From positions 1,736,001 to 1,800,000 of the forward strand of contig JABFRO010000001.1 in NCBI GenBank assembly GCA_013141125.1: 64,000 nucleotides of DNA. The letters run 5' to 3'. The DNA comes from Methylophilaceae bacterium. Lineage in GTDB: Bacteria; Pseudomonadota; Gammaproteobacteria; Burkholderiales; Methylophilaceae. The position numbers were made by a program, and so were the translations under genes. Each line of letters opens with the position of its first letter. Position 1 is the first letter of the stretch. Below the pieces are notes generated by a model. The model did not search any database, had not been told where the DNA came from, and saw only the letters and a list, made by a program, of their open reading frames with translations. Of this stretch, positions 8,666-18,421 are shown piece after piece.

Positions 8666-9930
8666 AACTATCCGACATTACCGGAGCCACCGGCTTGTTC
8701 GGCCTGCACCGTAAACAAACCTCGGGCTGGCTGCAAAATCTGGCGCGCGGGCTGGTGCTTTCACGCCTTAAAAATTTGCAGCATGGCCGCTTGGTAATTG
8801 ATGAAAATCAACAAAGTCATGCATTCGGCAGGCTGGACGCGGGGAATGCACTGGAGGTTGTGATTCAGGTGCATGATGCGCGCTTTTACGGCGACATCGC
8901 CTTTGGCGGCTCGGTGGGTGCGGGCGAGGCTTATATGTTGGCTTATTGGAGTGTGGACGATCTGACCAAGCTGATCCGTCTGATGGTGTTGAATCAAGAG
9001 GTGATGGATGGACTGGAAGGCAACGTGGCCAGACTATCCCGCCCCTTGCTCAAGCTACTGCACTATTTCAACCAAAACACCGAGGATGGTAGCCGCCGCA
9101 ATATTGCCGCGCATTATGATCTGGGCAATGATTTGTTCCAGTTGTTCCTCGATCCCACCATGATGTATTCCGCCGCTATTTTTGATAACGATCCAACCAC
9201 TCTGGAACAGGCCTCACTCAACAAACTGGAGCGGATCTGCCAAAGACTGCAACTCAAAGCCGGCGATCATGTGCTGGAAATTGGCACCGGCTGGGGCGGG
9301 TTTGCACTTTATGCAGCGCAAAATTATGGTTGCCGGATTACCACAACCACTATTTCCCAAGCTCAATACACGTTCGCCAATACACGCATTCAACAGGCCG
9401 GGCTGGCCGATAAAATCACCGTGCTGCTGCAGGATTATCGCAAGCTGCAAGGTCAGTTCGACAAACTGGTTTCCATCGAAATGATAGAAGCAGTCGGCCA
9501 TCAGTTTTTTGATACCTATTTCAGCCAATGTGCGGCACTGCTAAAACCCGATGGCATGATGCTGCTGCAAAGCATTACCATTGCCGATCAACGTTATGAA
9601 TCCGCCAAAAAATCGGTCGATTTTATCCAGCGCTACATCTTTCCCGGCAGTTGCATTCCCTCTGTTACGGCATTACTCACCAGCATCACCCGCGCCTCTG
9701 ACCTGCGCCTGCTGAATTTAGAAGACATCGGTTCGCACTATACCAAAACACTGGCCGCCTGGCGCAAGAACTTCTTCAACAACATTGAACAAGTGCATGC
9801 GCTAGGCTATTCGGAAGAATTTATCCGCATGTGGGAATTTTACCTGTGCTACTGCGAAGGTGGCTTTGAAGAACGCGCCTTGAGTGATGTGCATATGCTG
9901 CTGGTCAAACCGGGAAGCCGATTAAGTTGA
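8662..9930 (+). CDS. cfa: Cyclopropane-fatty-acyl-phospholipid synthase
   Basis: A 422-residue full-length CFA synthase. An N-terminal lipid-binding domain precedes the SAM-dependent methyltransferase domain with motif [12 protein letters not shown] (about residues 205-215); the YDLGNDLF and MMYSAAIF motifs in front of it are typical of the family. It transfers a methylene from SAM to cis double bonds in membrane phospholipids. The start is TTG at 8662, six bases after GGGAGG and overlapping the preceding TGA; the ATG at 8524 lies inside the DUF1365 gene and would add an unrelated stretch. It closes the operon and overlaps the convergent znuB-like gene by nine bases. Confidence 0.9.
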   Translation: MKLSDITGATGLFGLHRKQTSGWLQNLARGLVLSRLKNLQHGRLVIDENQQSHAFGRLDAGNALEVVIQVHDARFYGDIAFGGSVGAGEAYMLAYWSVDDLTKLIRLMVLNQEVMDGLEGNVARLSRPLLKLLHYFNQNTEDGSRRNIAAHYDLGNDLFQLFLDPTMMYSAAIFDNDPTTLEQASLNKLERICQRLQLKAGDHVLEIGTGWGGFALYAAQNYGCRITTTTISQAQYTFANTRIQQAGLADKITVLLQDYRKLQGQFDKLVSIEMIEAVGHQFFDTYFSQCAALLKPDGMMLLQSITIADQRYESAKKSVDFIQRYIFPGSCIPSVTALLTSITRASDLRLLNLEDIGSHYTKTLAAWRKNFFNNIEQVHALGYSEEFIRMWEFYLCYCEGGFEERALSDVHMLLVKPGSRLS

Positions 9931-10701
9931 GAAATTGAATACTCGCTTAAAAAACCAACGTGCTAAATTGGCCAGTATGCCTAGCACCGCCAAGTTCCAA
10001 ACGATGACGGCACCGGATGGCAAATCAAAAATGGAAGAGAGCAGCAGCCCGCTTGCATAAGCCAGCGCACCTATCACATAAGCCGCTTTCAGGCGTAGTG
10101 GTGGCGGCCAGTTGCGCACCGCCAATGCGGGCATAATCAGGCTGGAGAACACCAGATAAACGCCCAGCAACTGTACCGAGGCCGTCACCGCCAAGGCAAA
10201 CAGCAGATAAAAGCTGGCGTGACCCAGTTGCGCTTTGAAGCGGAACCAAATCAACAGGATTAATGTTGTGAGAATGGCAACGGGGAGCAATTGATTAAAA
10301 CTTACCCATAAAATCTGCCCGGCGAGTAAATCCTTGAGATGTTCACCGCCATGCGGATTATTGGCCAGCAGCAAAATACCGGCGCTGGCGGCCAGCACAA
10401 AAATAGCACCAATTAGCGCTTCCTGCACTTCCGGCCAGCGCTTTTCTGTCCAGGTTAAGAGCAGCGCACCGGAGAGGGCGGCAAGCAGCGCCGCCACCTG
10501 CACCGCCCAGCCTTGCGCCTCCCAGCCAATCAAGTCGGCGACAATCACGCCCAGTGCGGCAATTTGCGCCACCGCCAAATCAATAAACACAATGCCGCGT
10601 TGCAACACTTGCTGGCCTAGCGGCACATGCGTGGCCAGCACCAGCAATCCCGCAACAAACGCCGGGGCAAGAATGTTTAACGAAATGGCATCCAGATTCA
10701 T
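9922..10701 (-). CDS. znuB: Zinc/manganese-type ABC transporter permease (ZnuB family)
   Basis: A 259-residue ABC-3 family permease with about seven to eight membrane helices. The GIVFIDLAVAQIAALG segment (about residues 35-50) is the conserved cytoplasmic coupling loop of the ZnuB/TroC family. It should form the membrane channel for zinc taken from the binding protein encoded just upstream, which it overlaps by four bases (ATGA). No ATPase gene is present in this operon; the 3' end meets the convergent CFA synthase gene. Confidence 0.87.
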   Translation of the reverse strand: MNLDAISLNILAPAFVAGLLVLATHVPLGQQVLQRGIVFIDLAVAQIAALGVIVADLIGWEAQGWAVQVAALLAALSGALLLTWTEKRWPEVQEALIGAIFVLAASAGILLLANNPHGGEHLKDLLAGQILWVSFNQLLPVAILTTLILLIWFRFKAQLGHASFYLLFALAVTASVQLLGVYLVFSSLIMPALAVRNWPPPLRLKAAYVIGALAYASGLLLSSIFDLPSGAVIVWNLAVLGILANLARWFFKRVFNFST

Positions 10702-11603
10702 TTGAGCGCGCCCAGCAAACGATTAACGGTGTCGTCGAACAGCCCGAATAAGTCCTTGGCCTGTTCACTGCCACCCACGGTGAAGGGCAACATTACCGCC
10801 GGAATGCCCGCATGTTCATGTATCCACTGTGATGGCCGTTCGCTGTTATAGGCAGCGCGGATCACCATGCGCGCCGGTTGGCGCTTGAGCTGTTCCAATA
10901 CCTCATTTAGATGTGAACCGCTAGGCTCAACACCGGGTTTGACTTCCAGCGCAGCCACTTCTTTCAGCCCCAGCCAGTCGGATAAATAAGGAAAGCCTCT
11001 ATGCTGCACCACGATGCTCACGCCTTTGAGCGGTACCGCCTGCGCTTCCCAGCGCTTGGTTGCCGCTTGCCAGCGTAGGGCAAAATCCTTTTGCCGCTGC
11101 TGATATTGCGCGGCATGGCTTGCGTCCACTTCAGCCAGTCGCTTGCTCAATCCATCGGCAACCAACGCAATGTTGTGCGGATTAAGCTGGATATGCGGGT
11201 TGCCTCCCGGATGTATATCGCCTTCCGCCCTGTCCAAGCGGGCAGGAATTTCCAGCTTCCTCACCCACGCGGCGGCCTCAAAATTGCCGGGTTTGCCGGG
11301 CTGTATCGCCGAATTGCCGGACTGCCTGAGCAGTATGGGCAACCAGCCCACTTCCAATTCGGCTCCGGTACATATCAATAAATTCGCCGATCGCGCACGC
11401 GCAATCAAACTGGGTTTGGCTTCTATGCGGTGCGGATCTTGCAAAGCGTTGGTGGCATCGTACACATCCACCAGCTCGCCGCCAAGCTCGCGTGCCAGTG
11501 CGCCCCACTCCGGTTCACAAGCCAGCACTTTTAACGCGGCATTAGCCGAGCCGGTAGCAATCAGCAGCGATACTGACAGTAATAGTTTTAAAAATTTGTT
11601 CAT
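10698..11603 (-). CDS. znuA: Zinc ABC transporter substrate-binding protein (ZnuA family)
   Basis: A 301-residue periplasmic metal-binding protein with a Sec signal ending near SANA (about residue 22). The likely zinc ligands are the His residues in DPHRIEAKPS, NPHIQLNPHN and VVQHRGF. The long His-rich loop of Escherichia coli ZnuA is absent. I chose the ATG at 11603 because it follows AAGGA at good spacing; the upstream in-frame start at 11636 would precede the signal. It lies between the outer-membrane protein gene and the permease gene. Confidence 0.88.
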   Translation of the reverse strand: MNKFLKLLLSVSLLIATGSANAALKVLACEPEWGALARELGGELVDVYDATNALQDPHRIEAKPSLIARARSANLLICTGAELEVGWLPILLRQSGNSAIQPGKPGNFEAAAWVRKLEIPARLDRAEGDIHPGGNPHIQLNPHNIALVADGLSKRLAEVDASHAAQYQQRQKDFALRWQAATKRWEAQAVPLKGVSIVVQHRGFPYLSDWLGLKEVAALEVKPGVEPSGSHLNEVLEQLKRQPARMVIRAAYNSERPSQWIHEHAGIPAVMLPFTVGGSEQAKDLFGLFDDTVNRLLGALK

Positions 11604-11647
11604 TTTAATTTCCTTGGTTTTATTCAATGGATTCATTCAATTTGCGA

Positions 11648-13000
11648 TTAAAAACGGTGCGCGCCATGAGCGCCCAGACTCAGGATGTATTGCAAGGTAA
11701 TCTGATCATCCTTGATGCCTTGCATGGATTGGTCGTGGGCGTATTGCAGACGGAAACGGCTGAATTCACTGGGGTTGAATTCCAGCGCGGCGGTAGCGCG
11801 ACGCGGGTCATAATCAGCCAATTCCTTAACCACCGTACCTATGTCATTACCATTCCAGTTGGCTTTATCACGATATAACTGGTCATAACGCAAGCCCACA
11901 CGCCAGCGTGGCATGAATTGATACAGACCTTGCACATACCAGCCGGATTGAGCGGATTGGTAAGTGCCTTCTGTATCAACATTCAGATTTCCATTTTCCT
12001 CACGATGAAAGTATTCCCCCACCAGCTTGAAGTTTCTATGCTGCGCATTGCCATTTGGCGCCCATTTGTAGACAAAATCAGCCAGCCAGGTGCGTGAACG
12101 GCCGCTAAAATCTCCCGCCAGTGCAACGTCATTAACATCTGTTCCTTCAAATGTACGTTTATCCACCTTGCTATGCAAGAATGAAATTCCCGCGCGCCAG
12201 GCGTGCGAAGCACCAAAATCGCCGCCCACATGGGCAAAGGCATTCATTGAACTTGCGCCGTTATAATTGGCATTATTCAACTCTGAACCGCGTCCAAATT
12301 CAGCGCCCAGTTCCACCAGCAAATCAGTAGGTGCTACCCATTTTATTTGCACGCCATCCTGCAACGCACCTTCGCCAAACAGCGCGTGATACATCAGATT
12401 GTTATCTGCGAAATCCCAGGCATGGGGATGCAACTCGTTTTGATAACCGATACCGGAACGGAAACGTCCACCTTTAAGCGTAATGCCATAATCCAGCCCC
12501 AGCGTTTGAAAGAAAGCCTCCTCCACTTCGACCGCGCCATCTACAAACACCAAGTTGGCATATCCACGCAACCAGGTATCCACATTGGCCGCGATTGAGA
12601 ACTCGGAAGCATCGGCGGAAAAGCCCCGCGTATTCGTAGGAGCTTCGGCAGTCGGCAAAAAGCCGGTGATGTGGCGATTTTCAATATTTTTCTGGTCGCG
12701 GTAAGCTCCCTGCAAAATCAGCGCCATTTCCGGGTTAAAAGCATTGGCTGAAGATGGCGGTGTGGCGACTTTGGCCGCCGTAGTTTCCGCACGCTGAGCG
12801 GATTCTTCGGCGCGGTCGGCTACTACTCCGGTTTCCTTCAGCTTGGCTTCCAGCGATTGAATACGTGCTTCATAGCTTTCACGCATTTGTTGAATTTCAG
12901 CACGGATTTTTTCCATTTCCGTGCTGTCATTGGCTGTGGCAATAGCAGGCGCACCCAAAGCCATGGCGACGGCACAAGCCGCTAATTTATGTTGAAACAT
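11648..13000 (-). CDS. Outer-membrane beta-barrel protein with coiled-coil N-terminus, zinc-operon associated
   Basis: A 450-residue exported protein. A signal peptide ends near ATAND (residue 24), then a coiled coil of Glu/Lys/Ala heptads covers about residues 27-75, followed by a long alternating beta-strand region ending in a terminal Phe, the outer-membrane-barrel signature. There is no TonB box or plug domain, so it is porin-like rather than a classical TonB receptor. Its position directly before znuA suggests entry of zinc or another metal across the outer membrane. The substrate is inferred only from this context. Confidence 0.75.
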   Translation of the reverse strand: MFQHKLAACAVAMALGAPAIATANDSTEMEKIRAEIQQMRESYEARIQSLEAKLKETGVVADRAEESAQRAETTAAKVATPPSSANAFNPEMALILQGAYRDQKNIENRHITGFLPTAEAPTNTRGFSADASEFSIAANVDTWLRGYANLVFVDGAVEVEEAFFQTLGLDYGITLKGGRFRSGIGYQNELHPHAWDFADNNLMYHALFGEGALQDGVQIKWVAPTDLLVELGAEFGRGSELNNANYNGASSMNAFAHVGGDFGASHAWRAGISFLHSKVDKRTFEGTDVNDVALAGDFSGRSRTWLADFVYKWAPNGNAQHRNFKLVGEYFHREENGNLNVDTEGTYQSAQSGWYVQGLYQFMPRWRVGLRYDQLYRDKANWNGNDIGTVVKELADYDPRRATAALEFNPSEFSRFRLQYAHDQSMQGIKDDQITLQYILSLGAHGAHRF

Positions 13001-13071
13001 GATGAGTCCTCAAGGGAAAATGAACACGCGTCCGATGGCAAAGCACAACAGACGGAAAGTAAGTTCAAACT

Positions 13072-13383
13072 TCAGCTGAGGATGGGTGGCGCGCGCGCGG
13101 CGTAGGCAAGAAAGGTGGAATGACGGTAATCATCGCGCGTAACCGGATTAGCAATAAATCCGGTAACAATGACAGGCATAAAAAAATAAGGAACAGCGAG
13201 AGCGTTGGCCAACGCGCCATAACTGAAACATTTATCACAAAAAGGGGTATGCGGGGATGGGTCTTGCTTTTGATGACCGGAAACCAGGCCGGAGTAATGT
13301 GAAATTTCGTGTACTGCGGCACCCTGCTGACTGACTAGCAGCAGCAGTGAAAGAGCAAGTGAGAGAATTATTCTACGCAACAT
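13072..13383 (-). CDS. Small exported His/Cys protein (DUF2946-like), first gene of zinc operon
   Basis: A 103-residue protein with an N-terminal hydrophobic segment (RIILSLALSLLLLVS) and then possible metal ligands: HEISHY, further histidines and a CDKC pair near residue 50, followed by a second hydrophobic stretch. This resembles the small DUF2946 proteins found beside metal transport genes. The ATG at 13383 (MLRR) is preferred; the in-frame start at 13416 would lie inside the sodB terminator hairpin. Metal binding is an inference from residues and context. Confidence 0.6.
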   Translation of the reverse strand: MLRRIILSLALSLLLLVSQQGAAVHEISHYSGLVSGHQKQDPSPHTPFCDKCFSYGALANALAVPYFFMPVIVTGFIANPVTRDDYRHSTFLAYAARAPPILS

Positions 13384-13403
13384 GGTTGCAATTCTAGCAT
13401 GAA

Positions 13404-13432
13404 CAACAGCGGCCATTTCAAAGCCGCTGTTG
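13404..13432 (-). terminator. Hairpin downstream of sodB
   Basis: A perfect 10-base stem, CAACAGCGGC with GCCGCTGTTG, and a nine-base loop lie 11 bases past the sodB stop. The T-run is poor, so it may be a weak terminator or an mRNA-stabilising structure ahead of the zinc operon. Confidence 0.6.
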
Positions 13433-13443
13433 CCTTAAGACAA

Positions 13444-14025
13444 TTAAGCCTTGAAGTTAGCGGCTACAAAATCCCAATTCACGATGCTCCAGAACTCTTC
13501 AGCATATTTGGCACGCGCATTGCGATAATCAATGTAATAAGCATGTTCCCATACATCAATCGTCAACAATGGTTTTTGACCAGCAGTCAGCGGAGTAGCG
13601 GCATTGCTAGTGCTTTCCAATGACAATGAACCGTCCTTGTTTTTTACCAGCCAGGCCCAACCTGAACCAAAAGTAGTAATGGCTTTTTGCGTGAATTGCT
13701 TTTTGAATTCATCAAACGAGCCAAATGCTTTATCAATAGCCGCTGCCAGCTCACCACTGGGTGCGCCGCCGCCTTGTGGCTTAAGGCCGTTCCAGTAGAA
13801 GGTATGGTTCCATACTTGTGCAGCGTTGTTGAAAATACCGCCGGAAGCTTTCAAAACAATTTCTTCCAGTGTTGAGTTTTCAAACTCCGTGCCTTTAATC
13901 AGATTGTTCAGATTAGTCACATAAGTTTGATGATGTTTACCGTAGTGAAACTCGATGGTTTCAGCCGAAATAACTGGCGCTAATGCATCTTTAGCATAAG
14001 GTAGAGCGGGTAATGTATGTTCCAT
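13444..14025 (-). CDS. sodB: Superoxide dismutase [Fe]
   Basis: A 193-residue cytoplasmic SOD of the Fe/Mn family. The metal ligands are visible in [10 protein letters not shown] (N-terminal His), QVWNHTFYW and DVWEHAYY (Asp and His). The Gln-bearing and aromatic context ([13 protein letters not shown]) and the length of 193 match iron-type enzymes. It removes superoxide in the cytoplasm. A hairpin terminator follows, and the start has an AAGGA site, so it is probably a single-gene transcript. Confidence 0.95.
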   Translation of the reverse strand: MEHTLPALPYAKDALAPVISAETIEFHYGKHHQTYVTNLNNLIKGTEFENSTLEEIVLKASGGIFNNAAQVWNHTFYWNGLKPQGGGAPSGELAAAIDKAFGSFDEFKKQFTQKAITTFGSGWAWLVKNKDGSLSLESTSNAATPLTAGQKPLLTIDVWEHAYYIDYRNARAKYAEEFWSIVNWDFVAANFKA

Positions 14026-14135
14026 GATAATCCTTAATAAAATGAAAAATGAAGAGCAAAATCGAACTAGCCGTTCAGCATTGCTACCCTGCTATTCTGC
14101 CACAATACTTATGTAGTTTAGTAAGGTATATTGCG

Positions 14136-15089
14136 CTAACTTTTTTTGGCACGCGGATGCGCTTTGTCGTAAACACTTGCCAAATGCTGAAAATCGAGAT
14201 GGGTATAGATTTGCGTGCTGCTAATGTTGGTGTGTCCTAACATCTCTTGTACCGCCCTCAAATCGCCACTGGATTGCAATACATGGCTAGCAAAACTGTG
14301 ACGCAACATATGCGGGTGGACATCACTGTTAATACCTTGTTTTAACGCCCACTGCTTGATGCGATATTGCACCGAGCGCATGCCTAGCCTGTGCCCCAGG
14401 CGATTAACAAACAAAGCCTTCTCATCGGCTTGACACAAAATCGCACGGCTAGACAACCAACGCTGAATCGCGTTTAAGCAAAAGCTACCCACTGGCACAA
14501 TGCGCGTTTTATTGCCTTTGCCGGTGACCGTAACCGTGCCACTTACCGCATCCAGTGCGCCCAAGTCCAGGCCGACCAATTCAGCCAACCGTAAGCCAGA
14601 AGAGTAAAATAATTCAAGTATCGCGTGGTCACGCAAGGTAAGTACATCATCACCTTGAATATCCACCAGCTTGACCGCCTGATCGGTAGACAAGGCCTGC
14701 GGTAGAGTTTGCGCTGATTTTGGCGCGCGTAAACCTAGGCAAGGGTTGCTCGTGAAGTTGTGATGCCGGATTAAATAATGATAAAAACTGCGCCAGGCAG
14801 AAAGCGCACGGGCAATGCTTTTCCCGCCTAAACCCTGTGCGTGCAAAGTGGCAATAAAACGCCGAATATGTTGCGGTTCAATATCTTCAAGAGATACATT
14901 GGCTGATGGGTCTGCACTTGATTTCACTTCGGCCATTAGTGCCAACAGCCGTTTAATATCGCGCGCGTAATTTTCACCTGTGAGCGGACTCAAGCCACGC
15001 TCGATTGCAAGATGATTCAAATAAGCCGCTAATATATCCACGTGTGCACCTGGCAGCCTGCTTTGGTTTACAAACAAAAGCCTTGCCAA
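14136..15089 (-). CDS. xerC: Tyrosine recombinase XerC
   Basis: A 317-residue site-specific recombinase that resolves chromosome dimers at dif together with XerD. The SAM-like N-terminal domain carries ERGLSPLTGENYARDI, and the catalytic domain shows the Arg of SGLRLAEL, the Lys region GKGNKTRIVPV, HPHMLRHSFASH (His and Arg) and LGHTNISSTQIYTH (His and nucleophile Tyr). The frame begins with TTG at 15089, 20 bases after the DUF484 stop; a later GTG is also possible. The dapF-DUF484-xerC order is the usual one and supports XerC over XerD. Confidence 0.9.
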   Translation of the reverse strand: MARLLFVNQSRLPGAHVDILAAYLNHLAIERGLSPLTGENYARDIKRLLALMAEVKSSADPSANVSLEDIEPQHIRRFIATLHAQGLGGKSIARALSAWRSFYHYLIRHHNFTSNPCLGLRAPKSAQTLPQALSTDQAVKLVDIQGDDVLTLRDHAILELFYSSGLRLAELVGLDLGALDAVSGTVTVTGKGNKTRIVPVGSFCLNAIQRWLSSRAILCQADEKALFVNRLGHRLGMRSVQYRIKQWALKQGINSDVHPHMLRHSFASHVLQSSGDLRAVQEMLGHTNISSTQIYTHLDFQHLASVYDKAHPRAKKS

Positions 15090-15109
15090 CGAATAACCTG
15101 GACGAACCT

Positions 15110-15802
15110 TTAGTCCAGATAATGTGATAAAGCCGTACTGACCATTTCGCCAATGCGCTTGAGATAGAGTGTACCCATTTCCGGGTAAAAGCGTTTATCG
15201 TCGTCACTGGCGAGGACAAGCAAGCCCAGAGAGTGGCTGCCTCCCAGTGCCAGTATGGCAAATGATTTGGGCGGAGTGCTCTCTGAAGTAAGTTTTTCAA
15301 ACAGATTATCCAATGCCAAATCAGGCTTAAGCCCACAGTATGGCGCTTTCAGGCTGATTAACCAGTTTTTTAAATCTTCATCAGCGGGCTGAAAGACAGC
15401 CTGGGTGTGTGCGGTTGCAGTCTGGGCAAGTTCAGCGGTTTGCGTTGCCTCCGCCCAAAGCCTTATCCCCACATATGGCACAGAAAAACTCTCGCGCAGA
15501 TTATGCAAAAGCCCTTGCGTCAATTCGTCAAAGCTTTTAGCCCCTAGCAAGTGCAAACTCAGCTGGTGAACTTTATCGCTGATCAGATCATTTTCTTTGG
15601 CAAGAGCAACAAATCTATCCAACTTGGCTTCCAACACGCGTGCTTTATCACGTTGAGCCAATAACTGCCGCTCCGCGAGCGAGATAATGCCACTACCATG
15701 CGGATTAGGCAGACGCATATTTGCCAACAATTCAGTATGCCGATCAAAAAAATGTAGGTTTTCGCGCAAATGTTCAGCGATTTGTTCTTCTGTCAACTGC
15801 AT
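15110..15802 (-). CDS. DUF484 family GAF-like protein
   Basis: A 230-residue cytoplasmic protein of the DUF484 family, a GAF-like fold of unknown role found between dapF and xerC in proteobacteria. Conserved features are the opening EEQIAEHLRENLHFF and MRLPNPHGSGIISLAERQ, and the late LGLLVLASDDDKRF segment. The ATG at 15802 follows AAGGA; the further ATG at 15823 gives a weaker start. Confidence 0.85.
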   Translation of the reverse strand: MQLTEEQIAEHLRENLHFFDRHTELLANMRLPNPHGSGIISLAERQLLAQRDKARVLEAKLDRFVALAKENDLISDKVHQLSLHLLGAKSFDELTQGLLHNLRESFSVPYVGIRLWAEATQTAELAQTATAHTQAVFQPADEDLKNWLISLKAPYCGLKPDLALDNLFEKLTSESTPPKSFAILALGGSHSLGLLVLASDDDKRFYPEMGTLYLKRIGEMVSTALSHYLD

Positions 15803-15862
15803 GGTAATCCTTAAAAAATACAAGACACTTATGGTCTGTTCGAGTTGTTTGATCGTGTGTGT

Positions 15863-16720
15863 TTAATCGCAGATTAAGCCGGAATTATTTTGCAGGGCAA
15901 TTTCACCTTCAAAAACGCTGGTCGCAGGCCCTGTCATCAACACTGGCGTGTCAGCGCCTGCCCAAGCAATCACTAATTCACCGCCACGCATGACAACACG
16001 CACCGGCGAAGCAAGCAAGCCCAAACGGATGCCAGTAACCGCTGCGGCGCAAGCGCCAGTGCCGCACGCCAGCGTTTCTCCGGCTCCACGCTCATAAACA
16101 CGCAGCCGTATGGAGTGCTCGTCAACCACCTGCATAAAGCCTGCATTTACGCGTTGCGGGAAGCGTGGGTGGCACTCTATCAAAGCGCCTTGCTCTACGA
16201 CTGGGGCGGTAACAACATCTTCAACAATTTGTACCGCATGTGGATTGCCCATGGATAGCGCGCTAATTGGCACGCTGGAATTGCCAAGGTGCAAAGTGTA
16301 TTGCAATGCTAATTCATCGGCAATAAATGGAATGTCAGCGGGTTGCAAGCGCGGAACCCCCATGTTTACCGTGATCTGACCATCATTTTCCAGGCGCGGC
16401 AAAATAATGCCACGCGCTGTTTCCACGCGAATTTCAGTTTTTTCAGTGAGACCGTGGTCATGCACAAATCGCACAAAACAACGCGCACCATTACCGCACT
16501 GCTCCACCTCGCCACCATCGGCGTTGAATATCCGATAGCGGAAATCCACGTCTGGTATGTTGGAGGTCTCTACCAGCAACAACTGATCGCAGCCAACCCC
16601 AAAATGTCGATCAGCAATATGACGAATTTGCGCCGCACTTAAATTTACGGCTTGATTGATGGCATCAATGACTACAAAATCGTTGCCCAAGCCCTGCATT
16701 TTGGTAAATTTCAGATTCAT
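15863..16720 (-). CDS. dapF: Diaminopimelate epimerase
   Basis: A 285-residue epimerase converting LL- to meso-diaminopimelate for lysine and peptidoglycan synthesis. The two catalytic cysteines are in EQCGNGARC and LACGTGACA, and the start [13 protein letters not shown] is typical. Its ATG overlaps the tatC stop by four bases, so it may share the tatABC transcript, while a 60-base gap separates it from the DUF484 gene. Confidence 0.95.
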   Translation of the reverse strand: MNLKFTKMQGLGNDFVVIDAINQAVNLSAAQIRHIADRHFGVGCDQLLLVETSNIPDVDFRYRIFNADGGEVEQCGNGARCFVRFVHDHGLTEKTEIRVETARGIILPRLENDGQITVNMGVPRLQPADIPFIADELALQYTLHLGNSSVPISALSMGNPHAVQIVEDVVTAPVVEQGALIECHPRFPQRVNAGFMQVVDEHSIRLRVYERGAGETLACGTGACAAAVTGIRLGLLASPVRVVMRGGELVIAWAGADTPVLMTGPATSVFEGEIALQNNSGLICD

Positions 16721-17457
16721 TCAGGCTCCGCTTCTGGCGGAACTGTTCTTTTTTGAACGAATCCTGCTGCTAGAATCCCCACTTCATAAAGCAACCATAA
16801 TGGCACCGCCAGCATAATTTGTGAAACAACATCAGGCGGCGTAAAAATGGCACCTAAAACAAATGCGCCGACAATGACATAAGAGCGTATTTCTTTTAAT
16901 TTACTAACATCCACCCAGCCAAAACGCACCAACAAAACCACGGCAACCGGAACCTCAAACGCCAAACCAAAGGCGATAAACAGGGTAATGACAAAATCCA
17001 GATAATTACCTATATCCGTCATCACCGCCACGCCTTCAGGGGCAGTAGTGGCAATGAAGCCAAAAACTACAGGAAATACCAGAAAATAAGCGAAACACAT
17101 GCCCGCTAAAAACAACAGCGAACTTGCCAGCACAATAGGTGCCATAAATCGGCGTTCCTGCGCATACAAACCTGGGGCGACAAACGACCAAACCTGATAC
17201 AGCGTATAGGGAAGGGAGATAATAAAAGCCGCCAACATGGCCACTTTCATCGGCACCAAAAAGGGCGTAGTGACCGCTGTTGCGATCATTTGCCCGCCAC
17301 TGGGTAGCTTGGAAAGTAAGGGATGCGCAAGCAAGGTATAAATCTTGTTGGCAAAAGGAATCAGCGCAATAAACACCAGCACAAAGCCAATGACAATACG
17401 TAACAGACGGTCACGCAGCTCAATCAGGTGAGAAATGAAAGTTTCTGTCGTATTCAC
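16717..17457 (-). CDS. tatC: Sec-independent protein translocase TatC
   Basis: A 246-residue six-helix inner-membrane protein, the core twin-arginine signal receptor. The N-terminal [14 protein letters not shown] motif with its conserved Glu and the first periplasmic loop ([12 protein letters not shown]) are clear. It overlaps tatB by four bases and is transcribed with tatA and tatB to form the Tat translocase. Confidence 0.95.
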   Translation of the reverse strand: MNTTETFISHLIELRDRLLRIVIGFVLVFIALIPFANKIYTLLAHPLLSKLPSGGQMIATAVTTPFLVPMKVAMLAAFIISLPYTLYQVWSFVAPGLYAQERRFMAPIVLASSLLFLAGMCFAYFLVFPVVFGFIATTAPEGVAVMTDIGNYLDFVITLFIAFGLAFEVPVAVVLLVRFGWVDVSKLKEIRSYVIVGAFVLGAIFTPPDVVSQIMLAVPLWLLYEVGILAAGFVQKRTVPPEAEPE

Positions 17458-17798
17458 AACTTGGTTTCTGCTGGTGATTTTTCTGGCGCTGGTTCAGCAG
17501 CGATTAATGCTTCTGCTTCGGTAGCACCAGCGCCTGACGGGGCTTCTATGACATTCTTAACTTCTCTGACTTGTTGATCGAAACTCAGCTGTGCCTGTTT
17601 GATTTCTTCCTCCAGTTTCTTTAGATCTTCCAACTGCATTTCTCGTGAAATATCCGTTTTTACATTGCTCACATAGCGCTGCAATTTCCCTGCCAACAGG
17701 CCCATGGTACGCGCCACCCGGGGTAGTTTTTCCGGGCCGATCACAATCAGGGCAACCACACCGATGACCATTAGTTCGGCAAATGAAAAATCAAACAA
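17454..17798 (-). CDS. tatB: Sec-independent protein translocase TatB
   Basis: A 114-residue protein with one N-terminal membrane helix, the hinge Gly-Pro (IGPEKLPR) and an amphipathic helix followed by a charged coiled-coil tail ending in an Ala/Glu-rich stretch. It works with TatC in recognising twin-arginine substrates. The opening MFDFSFAEL distinguishes it from TatA. Confidence 0.93.
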   Translation of the reverse strand: MFDFSFAELMVIGVVALIVIGPEKLPRVARTMGLLAGKLQRYVSNVKTDISREMQLEDLKKLEEEIKQAQLSFDQQVREVKNVIEAPSGAGATEAEALIAAEPAPEKSPAETKL

Positions 17799-17840
17799 GA
17801 AAAATCCTTTAAAAAATTTAAATGGCTAGTTAATCCGCCA

Positions 17841-18056
17841 TTACTGCTTGCTTTTGTTCACAGCCTCATTTTCAACCGTTTGACCTGTTGTTGTGTCGTC
17901 CAATTTAGTCTTGCTTTGATCTTCTTTCATCGCCTCTTTAAAACTCTTAACCGCGCCACCCACATCTGTGCCTACATTTCTCAGTTTTTTTGTACCAAAT
18001 ATCAACACAACTACCGCTAATACGATTAACCAGTGCCAAATGCTAAATGAACCCAT
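17841..18056 (-). CDS. tatA: Sec-independent protein translocase TatA
   Basis: A 71-residue pore-forming Tat subunit: one short membrane helix starting [17 protein letters not shown], the [10 protein letters not shown] hinge and a short amphipathic helix with the FKEAM motif. First of the tatABC set and 25 bases after the hinT stop. Confidence 0.95.
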   Translation of the reverse strand: MGSFSIWHWLIVLAVVVLIFGTKKLRNVGTDVGGAVKSFKEAMKEDQSKTKLDDTTTGQTVENEAVNKSKQ

Positions 18057-18081
18057 GTCAGCTCCTCAAGGTGTTAATTGT

Positions 18082-18417
18082 TTATATTTTTGGCAAGCTA
18101 TTGCCGCCACCAAATACATGTATATGAATATGAAAAACTTCCTGCCCACCCTCGCGTCCAGTATTTATCATGGTACGAAACCCGACCAAACCTTGTTCCG
18201 CAGCAAGCTTGGGAGCCAGTAACAACATTTTTCCCAATAGTCGCTCATGCGCAACTGAACAACTTTGCAGGCTTTCTATATGCAGCTTGGGTACAATCAA
18301 AAAATGTACCGGCGCTATTGGATGAATGTCATGAACAGCAATGACTTCCTCATCCTCGTAGATCTTTTTGGCAGGAATATCCCCGTTAACAATCTTACAG
18401 AAAATGCAGTCACTCAT
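18082..18417 (-). CDS. hinT: HIT-family purine nucleotide phosphoramidase
   Basis: A 111-residue HIT protein. The opening DCIFCKIVNGDIPAKKIYEDE and the C-terminal histidine triad HIHIHV are diagnostic. The family cleaves adenosine phosphoramidates and acyl-AMP lysine adducts. The ATG at 18417 (MSDC) lies four bases from the hisE stop; the 18468 start would run into hisE. It commonly sits between hisE and tatA in betaproteobacteria. Confidence 0.92.
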   Translation of the reverse strand: MSDCIFCKIVNGDIPAKKIYEDEEVIAVHDIHPIAPVHFLIVPKLHIESLQSCSVAHERLLGKMLLLAPKLAAEQGLVGFRTMINTGREGGQEVFHIHIHVFGGGNSLPKI

Positions 18418-18421
18418 GCCA

